64,000 bases of DNA from an uncultured Bacteroidota bacterium (GTDB taxonomy: Bacteria; Bacteroidota; Bacteroidia; Chitinophagales; Chitinophagaceae). The number at the start of each line of letters is the position of its first letter. Position 1 is the first letter of the stretch. Location of the stretch: contig CAIVKC010000045.1 in NCBI GenBank assembly GCA_903906365.1, positions 1-64,000 on the forward strand. The letters run 5' to 3'. The notes beneath the pieces are model-generated. The model was not told the DNA's origin, searched no databases, and saw nothing but the letters and a program-made list of their open reading frames with translations. The position numbers and the translations under genes were made by a program. Shown here in pieces: positions 1 to 8,686 of this stretch.

Positions 1-1
1 G

Positions 2-648
2 TATATCCGTGTCTCAACGGAGGAACAGGCAGATAAAGGTTATTCGCAGCGCGACCAGGAAGAACGGCTGCGGAAATACTGCTAGCTGCAGCAAAGTAGC
101 ATCCGGAAAAGTGATCCATGAAGACCATTCGGCGAAGACATTCAACCGCCCGGAATGGACCAATCTTCTAACGGATCTTAAAAAGCGAAAGGGGCAGATA
201 GACCTCACACTTTTCACCAAATGGGATAGATTCAGCCGTAACGCCGGTGATGCCTACCAGATGATCAATACCCTCCTTAAATTGGAGGTGGAGCCCCAGG
301 CCATCGAGCAGCCCTTGGACCTGTCCGTTCCTGAAAATAAAAATGATGCTTGCCTTCCACCTGGCTGCCCCGGAAGTAGAGAACGACCGCTGTGCATTGA
401 ACATGCTAAATGCAATACGATGGTGGAAGAAGGAAGGCCCTGACGGTCTTGTCACGCCTCGACCAGATATACGAAGAAGGTGATATGAAGAAGAAGCGGG
501 ACATCATCGGTTCGATCTACCCTGAAAAATTGGTTTTTGACGGATTCCAATATCGAACCACCCGGATCAACGAGGCTGTCGAGCTGATATGCACACTGGA
601 CAAGGCTTGGTACAAAAAGAAAACAGGACAAACCAAAGAGATTTTTGA
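2..648 (+). pseudogene. Decayed large serine recombinase (site-specific integrase/resolvase family)
   Basis: Pieces of one recombinase lie in three reading frames. Frame 2 from base 2 gives the family's N-terminal motif YIRVSTEEQADKGYSQRDQ and hits a TAG at 83-85. Near 109 an extra base in an A-run moves the match to another frame (EDHSAKTFNRPEW, then KWDRFSRNAGDAYQMI, the catalytic-domain core). Near 341 a second A-run shifts it again (MMLAFHLAAPEVENDR). About 440 the match jumps to the family's C-terminal tail (IYPEKLVFDGFQYRTTRINEA), so the zinc-ribbon/middle region is deleted. At least one stop, two frameshifts and an internal deletion make it non-functional. The gene also starts outside the window. 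Its 3' end abuts a tRNA-Leu gene, which suggests the scar of an integrated element. The family call is firm; the element type is unknown. Confidence 0.85.
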
Positions 649-661
649 CTTGTCCTGTTTT
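613..661 (-). terminator. Terminator hairpin downstream of tRNA-Leu(CAA)
   Basis: A perfect 12-bp inverted repeat (620-631 with 650-661, loop 18 nt) is followed on the minus strand by CTTTTTG. It lies immediately downstream of the minus-strand tRNA-Leu. It also overlaps the 3' end of the recombinase remnant, so the remnant's last codons and the tRNA's terminator share sequence. Confidence 0.6.
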
Positions 662-662
662 G

Positions 663-746
663 TGCCCGGAACAGGAATTGAACCTGCACTACCTTGCGAT
701 AACCAGATTTTGAGTCTGGCGCGTCTACCAATTCCGCCATCCGGGC
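663..746 (-). tRNA. tRNA-Leu (anticodon CAA)
   Basis: On the minus strand a 7-bp acceptor stem GCCCGGA/TCCGGGC closes a long-variable-arm tRNA typical of leucine. The D region reads TGGCGGAATTGGTAGACGC and the T arm GGTTCAATTCC. The anticodon stem CCAGA/TCTGG closes a loop CTCAAAA, giving anticodon CAA (codon UUG). No CCA is encoded. It lies 13 bp beyond the hscB stop codon on the same strand and may be transcribed after hscB. Confidence 0.95.
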
Positions 747-759
747 GATTCTTTCCATC

Positions 760-1293
760 TTAATGGGTGGCAATATTACGCAATTGAGCAATTTTGTCCA
801 AAATGCGCTGCATGTATTTTTTCCTGTAATAATAATCCTTCACCTTTAATAAATCCTTTTCGGGCGTAATTCCGGACCGATAGGATGCTATATAGGGTTC
901 CGCCTCCTGATTGATCTGGGAGAGTAACTGGACTGCCTGTTGTTCGCAGGCATCAATCGACTCCGAAGCGGCCCCCGGTTCCATTTCCATGAGTTGTTCA
1001 TTGATGTCCATCACTTCCATCAGGAATTCAGGGCTCAGGCTGTATTTTTCTTCCGCTTCAATGAGGTCATGAAGACTTAGTACATAACGGATCGTGGCAT
1101 CAGGGTCCTGGAAGACTTCGAAGGCTTTGTTGACAAGGGAGGATTTTTCCAGTATCTCCGCTTGTTCTGCCTTTGGAGCACTGGTATGAAAATCGGGGTG
1201 GTATTTTCGGCTGAGCGTATAGAAGGTTTTCCTGATATAGTCCCGATCCACCCTCATTTGCACCGGCAAACCGTATAATTCAAAATAATTCAT
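760..1293 (-). CDS. hscB: Fe-S cluster assembly co-chaperone HscB (DnaJ domain)
   Basis: A 177-residue J-protein. Residues 1-75 form the J domain, with HPD at 32-34 in the context SRKYHPDF. The rest has the charged helical composition of the HscB C-terminal domain, which binds the scaffold IscU/SufU. HscB recruits the specialised Hsp70 HscA and stimulates its ATPase to release Fe-S clusters from the scaffold in the cytoplasm. I chose the ATG at 1293 because the open frame further upstream runs over the divergent neighbour and shows no family similarity. No hscA or isc gene is in the window. The 52-bp divergent spacer to the next gene must hold both promoters. Confidence 0.88.
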   Translation of the reverse strand: MNYFELYGLPVQMRVDRDYIRKTFYTLSRKYHPDFHTSAPKAEQAEILEKSSLVNKAFEVFQDPDATIRYVLSLHDLIEAEEKYSLSPEFLMEVMDINEQLMEMEPGAASESIDACEQQAVQLLSQINQEAEPYIASYRSGITPEKDLLKVKDYYYRKKYMQRILDKIAQLRNIATH

Positions 1294-1296
1294 CTG

Positions 1297-1304
1297 TATA
1301 TTTG
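1297..1304 (+). promoter_or_regulatory. Bacteroidota -7 box for the saccharopine-dehydrogenase-like gene
   Basis: TATATTTG matches the TAnnTTTG -7 consensus exactly, 41 nt before the ATG at 1346. No good -33 TTTG lies at the usual distance, so this is a partial match. Confidence 0.4.
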
Positions 1305-1345
1305 GTCGGTAAAAATAGGATAACTTAACCTGTAAATAACGATTG

Positions 1346-2548
1346 ATGATAAAGATAGGTTTAATCCGGGAAGGGAAGATACCTGCTGATAACCGGGTGG
1401 CGCTGACTCCTTCCCAGTGCAAATGGATACATATGAACTCTGATGAAGTCAGGATCATCGTTCAGTCCTGCAGCCACCGCTGCTTTTCTGACAAAGAGTA
1501 CCAAATGGGCGGTGTAGAGGTGAAGGAGGATTTGAGCGAATGTGATATCTTACTGGGCATCAAGGAAGTTCCCATATCCGACCTGATGGCAGGAAAGACC
1601 TACCTTTTTTTTTCACATACCCGCAAAAAGCAACCCTACAATAAGAGCATGTTCCGGGCCATTTTGGACAAGGGGATCACCCTAATTGATTATGAATGCC
1701 TGGAACATGATGACGGACAGCGGATCCTCGGGTTTGGCTTTTTCGCAGGTATAGTGGGTGCCCATAATGGAATCATGGCCTATGGTATGCGTACAGGGGC
1801 CTACCAGTTGCAAAGGGTTTATACACAAAAAAGTTTCAGGCAGCTGATTCATATCTATTTCGGTCTGAAACTGCCACATATAAAAGTGGTCGTGACGGGA
1901 TCGGGCAGGGTAGCCCACGGGGTATTGGAAATTATGAACCTGCTTGGCATCATTGAAGTGGAGCCGGATGAATTCCTGAGCCGGTCCTTCACTTACCCGG
2001 TATTTACCCAGCTAAAAGGGCAGGATCTTTACGAACACAAACAGTCAGGAAGCTACCAACGGGACGATTTCCACCAGCATCCCCAGGATTACCGCTGTAA
2101 ATTCGGCCCTTATACCAGGGCAGCCGACATACTCATGAATGGCATATACTGGGACAACCAGGTGCCGCGGCTCTTTGAGATGACCGATATAGGGAATCCG
2201 GAATTCCGCATAAAGACCATTGCCGATATCACCGATGACAAAGGGGGATCGGTACCCACCAATCTGGGGGATTCCACCATCGATAACCCCGTCTACGGGG
2301 TAGACAGGCGGCATTTTCATAAAACCGCCCCTTACCTGCCCGGATCCATAGACATGATGTGTGTTGGCAACCTGCCCAACGAGCTCCCCCGGGATGCCTC
2401 CCGGTATTTTGGTGAGCAGCTTATCAAATATGTGCTGGAAGATCTGGTAAAGGGGGGATCTCCGGTTATAGAGCGGGCTACCATGGTTAAAAATGGCCGG
2501 CTCACGCCTCATTTTGCCTATCTCTCCGATTACTGCCAGCCGGATTGA
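1346..2548 (+). CDS. Saccharopine dehydrogenase / alanine dehydrogenase-like NAD(P) oxidoreductase
   Basis: A 400-residue protein. Residues 1-135 resemble the alanine dehydrogenase/transhydrogenase N-terminal fold (IGLIREGKIPADNRVALTP near the start). A Rossmann segment follows with VVVTGSGRVAHG at about 181-192. The overall plan is that of lysine-forming saccharopine dehydrogenase-like proteins. The true substrate cannot be read from sequence; saccharopine or another amino-acid-derived compound is possible. The ATG at 1346 is preferred over the TTG just before it because MIKIGLIRE is the natural family start. It is divergent from hscB and convergent with trmN6, whose stop lies 4 bp away. Confidence 0.72.
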   Translation: MIKIGLIREGKIPADNRVALTPSQCKWIHMNSDEVRIIVQSCSHRCFSDKEYQMGGVEVKEDLSECDILLGIKEVPISDLMAGKTYLFFSHTRKKQPYNKSMFRAILDKGITLIDYECLEHDDGQRILGFGFFAGIVGAHNGIMAYGMRTGAYQLQRVYTQKSFRQLIHIYFGLKLPHIKVVVTGSGRVAHGVLEIMNLLGIIEVEPDEFLSRSFTYPVFTQLKGQDLYEHKQSGSYQRDDFHQHPQDYRCKFGPYTRAADILMNGIYWDNQVPRLFEMTDIGNPEFRIKTIADITDDKGGSVPTNLGDSTIDNPVYGVDRRHFHKTAPYLPGSIDMMCVGNLPNELPRDASRYFGEQLIKYVLEDLVKGGSPVIERATMVKNGRLTPHFAYLSDYCQPD

Positions 2549-2551
2549 CCC

Positions 2552-3280
2552 TCAGGATGGGTATTTTGGAAAATGCAGGTAGTAGTCCTGCATCAGTTCC
2601 TTGAATTCAAGCGTATATTGCCGGTTTTCATCCTGAATGCATAGCTCACTGGAAAGCACACTTTTTTCCGGATTGCGTGAAAAATGCATGGCCACCCGGA
2701 AAAAATCATGGGCCGGAGTCTGTCGGATGAATAATTTTTCCCTAGGATAGAACAGATGCGAAACTGCCAGTTTTTCAAAATAACCGGCCCGGTCATAGGG
2801 GAGGAGGATTCCAAAACTGCCCGATAGTTTCAGGCAGCCATCTATGGACCTGAGCAGTTCCTCCAGGCTGAGCTGGCTGCTGTGACGTGCCAGGTTCTTT
2901 TCGGCGGTAGAGGCAGTCAGGGAACCTTCAAAAAAGGGCGGGTTGGTGATGATGAAGTCATATTTTTCGGAAAACGACCAGGAACGGACATCCCCCGGAA
3001 ATACCGTGCACCGGCTATGCCATTTACTGGCTTCTGTATTTTCTTTTAGTTGTTTGTAGGCCTGGAGGTCCAGTTCAATCCCATGGACGGTTCCACAGGT
3101 CTTCTGTGCAATCATGAGCATCAGCAGTCCGGTACCGCTGCCGATGTCCAGGACCTGGCTGAAGGGCGCCGTCTTAGCCGCAAACCAGGCGCCCAGGATA
3201 CAGGAATCCGTGCAGACTTTCATGGCACACTGGTCCTGATGGATGGTGAATTCCTTGAACTTGAAAAAAGGATTGGGCAT
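2552..3280 (-). CDS. trmN6: tRNA1(Val) adenine-37 N6-methyltransferase (TrmN6/YfiC type)
   Basis: A 242-residue class I SAM-dependent methyltransferase. Motif I is VLDIGSGTGLLML at about 43-55, and the N6-adenine catalytic motif NPPF is at 113-116, preceded by YDFIIT. The N-terminus (MPNPFFKFKEFTIHQD with a following MKVCTD) is typical of the TrmN6/YfiC family, which methylates N6 of A37 in tRNA-Val. Protein-release-factor methyltransferases share NPP(Y/F), but the short length and N-terminal motif favour TrmN6. It is one of several tRNA-modification genes in the window. Confidence 0.85.
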   Translation of the reverse strand: MPNPFFKFKEFTIHQDQCAMKVCTDSCILGAWFAAKTAPFSQVLDIGSGTGLLMLMIAQKTCGTVHGIELDLQAYKQLKENTEASKWHSRCTVFPGDVRSWSFSEKYDFIITNPPFFEGSLTASTAEKNLARHSSQLSLEELLRSIDGCLKLSGSFGILLPYDRAGYFEKLAVSHLFYPREKLFIRQTPAHDFFRVAMHFSRNPEKSVLSSELCIQDENRQYTLEFKELMQDYYLHFPKYPS

Positions 3281-3400
3281 TTTTGTTTTGGTGGTTCGGG
3301 GGTGAATTTACCTGCAAGCTAAGTGATTTTTTCAGGGCGGTGCAGGGAACCCCTAAACCATTCGGGTGGAACTGACCGCCCGGTTGTTTGCCGGCCTGAT

Positions 3401-4405
3401 TTACCATTCCGCCCTGGCATGGGCGCTTACTCCCATCGGGGAAAATTCGCCAGCCAGAAATTTGTAGTAACCGCTGATGGCAATCATGGCTGCGTTGTCG
3501 GTACAATATTCAAAACGGGGAATATGTATATTCCAGCCCTGCTGGGTGCCTGTTATTTCAAAGGCCTGCCTCAGGCCGCTGTTGGCAGAGACGCCACCTG
3601 CAATGCACACTTCTTTGATGCCGGTGAGTTCGGAGGCTTTCTGTAATTTATGAAGCAGGATGGATACGATACGATGCTGCACGGATGCACAGATATCAGC
3701 CAGGTTTTCTTCCACAAATAAAGGATTTAACCTTTTTTGCTCCTGTAAAAAATACAAAATGGCCGTTTTTAGTCCGCTGAAACTGAACTGGAGTCCACCA
3801 ACCTGGGGCTCGGGAAATTGAAAGCGCCCTGGGTTGCCTCCCCTGGCGTGCTTGTCAATCAGCGGTCCGCCCGGGTAGGGGAGGCCCAGCAGTTTGGCAG
3901 ACTTGTCAAAAGCTTCCCCGGCGGCATCATCCATGGTTTCCCCAAGAACTTCCAGCCGGTGGGGGGAATGACAAAGGACGATCTGGGTGTGGCCCCCGCT
4001 GACCGTCAGGCACAAGAATGGAAAAGAGGGCCTGGGTGCTTCGATGAGGTTTGCCAGTACATGGGCCTGCATATGGTGCACCGCAATGAGGGGTATGTGC
4101 AGAGAAAGGGCCAGGGATTTGGCAAACTGGGAGCCCACCAGCAGGGACCCTATCAGGCCGGGCGACTGGGTGAAGGCGATGGCACTCAGGTCTCCCAGGC
4201 GGCATCCGGCGCTTACCAGTGCCCTGTCCACCACGGGAACAATATTTTGCATATGGGCCCTGCTGGCCAGTTCCGGGACTACCCCGCCATACTGCTCATG
4301 AATGGCCTGGGTGGCAATTATATTGGACAGAATCGTGCCGTCTTTACACAGGGCGCAGCTGGTCTCGTCGCAGGAGGATTCTATGGCCAGAATGGTAACT
4401 GACAA
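3401..4405 (-). CDS. tsaD: tRNA N6-adenosine threonylcarbamoyltransferase TsaD
   Basis: A 334-residue protein of the Kae1/TsaD/Qri7 family, which transfers threonylcarbamoyl from TC-AMP to A37 of ANN-decoding tRNAs. It starts ILAIESSCDETS, has the metal-binding HHMQAH at 110-115, a phosphate-binding SGGHTQ at about 136-141, and a C-terminal GGVSANSGLR and DNAAM. I assign the start to TTG at 4405. No ATG lies at the right place, and the frame further upstream is the antisense of the permease gene. The length then matches the usual 335-340 residues. Its partner TsaC is at 14.5 kb. It lies 44 bp beyond the permease stop on the same strand. Confidence 0.93.
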   Translation of the reverse strand: MSVTILAIESSCDETSCALCKDGTILSNIIATQAIHEQYGGVVPELASRAHMQNIVPVVDRALVSAGCRLGDLSAIAFTQSPGLIGSLLVGSQFAKSLALSLHIPLIAVHHMQAHVLANLIEAPRPSFPFLCLTVSGGHTQIVLCHSPHRLEVLGETMDDAAGEAFDKSAKLLGLPYPGGPLIDKHARGGNPGRFQFPEPQVGGLQFSFSGLKTAILYFLQEQKRLNPLFVEENLADICASVQHRIVSILLHKLQKASELTGIKEVCIAGGVSANSGLRQAFEITGTQQGWNIHIPRFEYCTDNAAMIAISGYYKFLAGEFSPMGVSAHARAEW

Positions 4406-4449
4406 GGTTAATAGCTGATTTTTAAGGATTCGAAAAAACAGGCCGGTCT

Positions 4450-5700
4450 TTATTTGGAACGGATGGCCACTACGGGGTCCAGCCGGGCTGCTACAAAGGC
4501 CGGGATAATTCCCGCAAGTATACCCACAAAAAGGCAAATTCCAATGGCCAGACCGATGATATTGAGGGGAATGAAGACACGGAATGGAATAATCAGTGAC
4601 AAAATCTGTGTGGCGATAAACACGCCTACCAGGCCGATGAGTCCGCCGATGATGCAAAGGAAGGCCGATTCCAGCAGGAATTCCGTCAGGATGGTACTGC
4701 GCCGAGCTCCAATGGCTTTTTTCAGGCCGATCTGGCTGGTGCGCTCCCGTACGGTCACAAACATGATATTGGCTACGCCAAACATGCCCACCAGCAGGGA
4801 CAAACCGGCAATGGCCCACCCACCGATATCCATGCCGGTGATGAGGGAATCCAGTTCCTTGGTTGCAGAATCGATATCGGTGAGAGAAAAATTGTCCTCC
4901 TGGGTGGGTTTTAGCTTGCGGATGGAGCGCATATCCCCTTTCAGTTCATCTTTGAGACCTTCCAGGGCCATATTTTCCGAACCCTGCACCATGATGTTGG
5001 GCTGGGCATTTTCTTCCCGGATCATTTGCCGCAGGAATGAATAGGGCATCAGCAGGCTGTGATCATAATCAAAGGCATTAAAGAGGCTCTTACCCTGTTT
5101 GACTATGACTCCTATGATGATAGCATCCTTGTCATTTTTCAGTTTGACCACCTTGCCCAGGGCGTTTTCCGCCTTTCCGAACATATCCTCCGCAATGACG
5201 TAACCTATGATGATGTAATTGAAACCATGATCGTAATCTTCCTGGCGAAAATAGCGGCCGGTCTCCACCCGGACAGCCTGGAGGTCAAAGAATTTTTCGG
5301 AAACCCCGTAATAGTTGACCCCGTTCATGACATTGTCGGCGTATTCCACCTTGTCATTGGTGTTCATGAAATAAGAAATATTGGTCAGCTGGGGGGATTT
5401 GGCTTCCACCAGCTTCATTTCCGCGTATTTCACCTCCGGCCTCTTGACATATTTCCACCAGGGATAATCGGGCCCGCCCCCGTTTTCCCATTTACCAATA
5501 AAAACCGTTCTGGCTGCAATGGATTTGAGTTCGTTTTTGACGGCCAGTTCCATGCTGGTGATGGTGGAAAGCACGCTGATGATGCAAAAAATACCAAAAG
5601 TGATTCCGAGCAGGGACAAAAAAGTCCTGAGCTTGTTGGAGCGCAACTCCTGCAAGGCCATCTTAAAACTGGTCCAAATGATACCTATAAAACGAAACAT
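4450..5700 (-). CDS. ABC transporter permease, MacB/FtsX type
   Basis: A 416-residue inner-membrane protein with the MacB plan. An N-terminal amphipathic stretch leads to TM1 (LRTFLSLLGITFGIFCIISVL, about 26-46). A large periplasmic MacB_PCD domain occupies about 55-280. Three C-terminal TM segments form the FtsX domain (GGWAIAGLSLLVGMFGVANIMF, ESAFLCIIGGLIGLVGVFIA, IGICLFVGILAGIIPAFVAA). It ends in the usual ARLDPVVAIRSK. Such proteins act with a separate LolD/MacB-like ATPase and often a membrane-fusion protein in efflux or lipoprotein transport. Neither partner is adjacent, so the substrate is unknown. Confidence 0.85.
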   Translation of the reverse strand: MFRFIGIIWTSFKMALQELRSNKLRTFLSLLGITFGIFCIISVLSTITSMELAVKNELKSIAARTVFIGKWENGGGPDYPWWKYVKRPEVKYAEMKLVEAKSPQLTNISYFMNTNDKVEYADNVMNGVNYYGVSEKFFDLQAVRVETGRYFRQEDYDHGFNYIIIGYVIAEDMFGKAENALGKVVKLKNDKDAIIIGVIVKQGKSLFNAFDYDHSLLMPYSFLRQMIREENAQPNIMVQGSENMALEGLKDELKGDMRSIRKLKPTQEDNFSLTDIDSATKELDSLITGMDIGGWAIAGLSLLVGMFGVANIMFVTVRERTSQIGLKKAIGARRSTILTEFLLESAFLCIIGGLIGLVGVFIATQILSLIIPFRVFIPLNIIGLAIGICLFVGILAGIIPAFVAARLDPVVAIRSK

Positions 5701-5851
5701 ATCCTGAAATTAGGGAATAGTGCCAAAGTATTGATACTATTTATTTTAAAGGTAATAAGTTTTGTTGAATGGAAAATAGCACTGCGCTTAAGCATACGTT
5801 AAAACAGGGATGCTCCGAAAATTCCTGATATTGCATTCCAAATCAAGGCAT

Positions 5852-6721
5852 ATGTTCACCCTCGAAAATGACCAGCTTCGGATAACGGTCAGCCCCCGCG
5901 GGGCGGAGCTGCAGGAAATCTGTCATAAAGCGAACGGGCTGCAATACCTTTGGGGCGGTGATCCCGCTTTTTGGGGGAAAAAGTCCCCGGTTCTTTTCCC
6001 CATCGTCGGGACCCTGAAAAAAAATACTTTTTATTTTGAGGGGCAACCCTTTGAACTGGGAAGGCATGGTTTTGCACGTGATATGGACTTTGTGGCAGAC
6101 GGGCAGGGCCCCCATGACCTGGTTTTACTGCTGAAGGACAACCAGGCAACCCAGGCCCATTATCCTTTCCGTTTTGAGTTCAGGGTGATCTACCAGCTAT
6201 CATCCAATGCACTCTCGGTTACCTACCAGGTGTTAAACAGGACGAAGGGGGACATTTACTTTTCGGTAGGGGGACACCCTGCTTTTAGGGTACCCCTGGT
6301 TCATGGTACCACCTATTCGGACTATTACCTGCGCTTTGAACAGGATGAAGCCCTGCTGCGATGGCCTATTTCCGGGGAAGGATTGATAGAGACCCGACCG
6401 GTGGAATTGGGGCAGGAGGGAGGGAGACTCGGCCTGACCCATGCACTGTTTGCCAGGGATGCCCTGGTATTTAAATCGCTGCGTTCCCGGGTGGTTTCAT
6501 TGGTTTCGGATAAAACCACGCATGGGCTGGATTTTCATTTCGGGGCGTTTCCATACCTGGGTATTTGGGCCGCCAAAGGGGCAGATTTTGTCTGCATTGA
6601 ACCCTGGTGCGGGATTGCCGACAGCGTGGAGGCAGACCAGCAGCTGGTCCATAAAGAGGGGATGATCAGGCTGGGGGAATCCGCGCTTTTTGACAGGACC
6701 TGGAAGACTGTCTTTTACTGA
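5852..6721 (+). CDS. Aldose 1-epimerase (galactose mutarotase) family protein
   Basis: A 289-residue beta-sandwich protein of the aldose epimerase superfamily. Features are VSPRGAELQEI near the N-terminus, the GRHGFARDMDF motif at about residue 68, a VGGHPAFRVP motif at about 143, and FGAFPYLGIWAAKGADFVCIEPWCGIAD near the C-terminus. These are the sugar-binding motifs of the YeaD/LacX-like branch. It interconverts anomers of an unidentified sugar. The open frame begins 14 codons earlier, but MFTLENDQLRITV is the family-like start. Confidence 0.82.
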   Translation: MFTLENDQLRITVSPRGAELQEICHKANGLQYLWGGDPAFWGKKSPVLFPIVGTLKKNTFYFEGQPFELGRHGFARDMDFVADGQGPHDLVLLLKDNQATQAHYPFRFEFRVIYQLSSNALSVTYQVLNRTKGDIYFSVGGHPAFRVPLVHGTTYSDYYLRFEQDEALLRWPISGEGLIETRPVELGQEGGRLGLTHALFARDALVFKSLRSRVVSLVSDKTTHGLDFHFGAFPYLGIWAAKGADFVCIEPWCGIADSVEADQQLVHKEGMIRLGESALFDRTWKTVFY

Positions 6722-6725
6722 TGGC

Positions 6726-7361
6726 TCAGAACTCAAATTCCTTGACGCTGGGGTCGTTTAGGATGGTATGCACAAAATGACGGTGGTTCTTTTCGGATCC
6801 CTTTACCATCCACTCACCGGTAATGATGTTAGAGACTTTCATTTCACGGCTTCTGCGGAATTTCAGGTGGTTCCTGCGGAATACCTCTTCATAACGTTGC
6901 AGTGTTTCGTTCTTATATTCACAAACGATCTTATAATTGCGGGTCTGGTTGGCGCGGTCAATCCAGCCCTCTACCCAGCTGAAAATCAATAGCATGGATA
7001 ATATAATGGCACAAGAAATCACTGACACCAGTTCGTAGCCCGCCCCGATGCCCATTCCCAGGGCAGCAGTCACCCAGATCATGGCTGCCGTCGTGATGCC
7101 ATTTACTCCAAAATCCCCCTTGAAGATGACCCCTGCCCCCACAAATCCAATCCCGGTAATGATATTGGAAGCGATCCGGTCGGGGTTACCCGTACCTCCG
7201 ATCCATTCGGAGAGGACTGTAAATAGGGTAGCGCCCAGACAAATCAGGGTCAGGGTCCGGAAACCAGCGGATTTACTCCGGTATTCCCTTTCCGCTCCAA
7301 TCAGGCCGCCTATCAGCACAGCCAGCAGCAGTTTTTCGATGATGTGGGGAGGAAGGATCAT
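6726..7361 (-). CDS. MgtC/SapB family membrane protein
   Basis: A 211-residue protein whose first about 140 residues are the conserved MgtC membrane domain: ILPPHIIEKLLLAVLIGGLI, GAEREYRSKSAGFRTLTLIC, IGFVGAGVIFK and GITTAAMIWVTAALGMGIGAG. The C-terminal about 70 residues are a soluble ACT-like regulatory domain. MgtC relatives adjust magnesium homeostasis or ATP synthase/phosphate transport, but the role of environmental homologues is not settled. Its stop is 4 bp from the convergent epimerase gene. A promoter-like element lies 20 nt upstream. Confidence 0.85.
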   Translation of the reverse strand: MILPPHIIEKLLLAVLIGGLIGAEREYRSKSAGFRTLTLICLGATLFTVLSEWIGGTGNPDRIASNIITGIGFVGAGVIFKGDFGVNGITTAAMIWVTAALGMGIGAGYELVSVISCAIILSMLLIFSWVEGWIDRANQTRNYKIVCEYKNETLQRYEEVFRRNHLKFRRSREMKVSNIITGEWMVKGSEKNHRHFVHTILNDPSVKEFEF

Positions 7362-7380
7362 GGCCTTTTTTTATAAAGAT

Positions 7381-7410
7381 AAAAATTACCGGTTCAACTA
7401 AAGACACAAA
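7381..7410 (-). promoter_or_regulatory. Promoter candidate for the MgtC-family gene
   Basis: On the minus strand TTTG (7407-7410) is followed after 18 nt by TAATTTTT (7381-7388). This is a 7 of 8 match to TAnnTTTG at near-consensus spacing, 19 nt from the start codon. Confidence 0.4.
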
Positions 7411-7606
7411 TGCGTTTTTTGTACAACCTTACGGGCACTTATATGGGGCTCCTGCTATTATGGCAGTTGAAATAAGAATAGAATGCGCTTTTGTGATATC
7501 CGGTATAAATTATTGTAATTTAATCACATATAATGAGCTACCTAAAGTGTATTCCCAATGGGGGCACGCCTTTTGAACTTCAACATGTACAACAATAACC
7601 ACCACA

Positions 7607-8062
7607 ATGAAATTTGGTAAATTAGTAGCTTTCGCGGTTGTCATGATAATTGGCTCCAGGCTCCAGGCTCAAAACGGCTCCATGGACTCCACCCGGTCTG
7701 CCCTCAAGCATGAAAAGCAGTCCCTTGAAATCGCCAAAAGGCTCAATGATCGGAAAATGGAACTGGATAAGTTGGAAAGTTCCCTGGAATCAAAAACAAG
7801 GAAAGCCCAGTCTTCGGCAGTCGCTTCACAAGAATCTGCAGACAAAAACATCCAGGCGGCAGAAAGGCTGAGTGCAGACTCCCAGGATAAGGCCCTGGCC
7901 AGAAGAGCAAGCCATAAAGCAAAAGAAGCAAAAAAGGACGCCAGACAGGCCAGGAAAGCTGAGCGTTCCCTGGAAGATCTCAGGCACAAAATTGCCTCGC
8001 TGAAAACCAAGATCGCAGAAGATGAATCCCGGCAAGCCGGTTTCAACGCGGGCCAGAATTAA
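7607..8062 (+). CDS. Small exported Ala/Lys-rich coiled-coil protein, function unknown
   Basis: A 151-residue protein with a signal peptide (MKFGKLVAFAVVMIIGSRLQA, cleavage likely before QNG). An almost continuous alpha-helical coiled coil follows, rich in Lys, Ala, Glu and Ser. It includes KRLNDRKMELDKLESSLESK, an Ala/Lys stretch ARRASHKAKEAKKDARQARK, and a final LRHKIASLKTKIAED. It resembles small periplasmic helical proteins of Bacteroidota, but I recognise no named family. It is transcribed alone, with long non-coding DNA after it. Confidence 0.7.
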   Translation: MKFGKLVAFAVVMIIGSRLQAQNGSMDSTRSALKHEKQSLEIAKRLNDRKMELDKLESSLESKTRKAQSSAVASQESADKNIQAAERLSADSQDKALARRASHKAKEAKKDARQARKAERSLEDLRHKIASLKTKIAEDESRQAGFNAGQN

Positions 8063-8686
8063 CAATTCCCGCCAGCCAAAAGGCCCTGTTCAAATAAAAA
8101 AATGGCGGGTCGGATAATGGTGGGAATTTGTCATATTTTTAATTAAGTAACCTATACAGTATCATTATAAATCAGTAGTTTATATTGCCTAAATTGAATT
8201 CTATTAATCAATTCGATTTTACTTTGATATAAATCATATTAATTAGTTGATATATAAATATTTGGGGTGATTATATTATGTTTTACGTAATATAATCACC
8301 CTAATTCATTAATGCTGATTTCCCCTTCGCTTCATCCAATGCGCTGTATTTCAAAATGGTCCCCACCCAAAGTGGGGATATATAGAGTTAGGGGCCTGAT
8401 CATTATGAAGCGCTCACCGCTTCCAAGGAAAAAACCATTTTAGCAATTACCTAAATAAGGGCACTCTTTTTTTACCGGCCAGCCTCTTGGACCTGGGTGA
8501 TCCTGGGCAAGCAGCGGAGGGCCGGGGGGAACACCTGCAATCCAGGGTTAAAACGCCCGTTTCGACCATGATGCCATTAAAAGCCTCCGTCTACGGCAAT
8601 TCCGGGTCAGGTCCCCTGAATTTATTTTAAAGGATATTCAACAAGGCAAAAGACCTGACGGAGGGCCTACCAAGGAATGCTAATCC
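8063..8686. other. 624-bp non-coding interval with two hairpins
   Basis: No coding frame of convincing composition is present on either strand. Two hairpins are visible: a long AT-rich palindrome (8262-8304) and a short GC-rich one (8360-8378, TCCCCAC/GTGGGGA with a 5-nt loop). Nearer the right end, GTCAGGTC (8606-8613) is complementary to GACCTGAC (8652-8659), and CCTCCGTC (8584-8591) to GACGGAGG (8656-8663). These would form mutually exclusive stems, which may be chance. Confidence 0.5.
8262..8304. repeat. Long palindromic hairpin
   Basis: GGGTGATTATATTA (8265-8278) and its perfect complement (8288-8301) form 14 bp. Adding U-G and A-U pairs on both ends and G8280-C8286 gives up to about 19 bp around a 5-nt loop. 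It lies 200 bp after the coiled-coil gene and has no T-tract, so it is not a standard intrinsic terminator. It could be a transcript-end structure, a protein-binding palindrome or a MITE remnant. Confidence 0.6.

Noticed and set aside
410-763. 117-codon ORF through the recombinase tail and the tRNA-Leu gene
   Set aside because: Its second half (FVPGTGIEPALPCDN) is the antisense translation of the tRNA, a familiar artefact; only its first part is a recombinase fragment, already included in the pseudogene.
3401-4819. 472-codon frame suggesting a TsaD with 138 extra N-terminal residues
   Set aside because: The extra part is antisense-frame translation of the permease gene with low-complexity Arg/His/Pro composition; TTG 4405 gives a normal TsaD.
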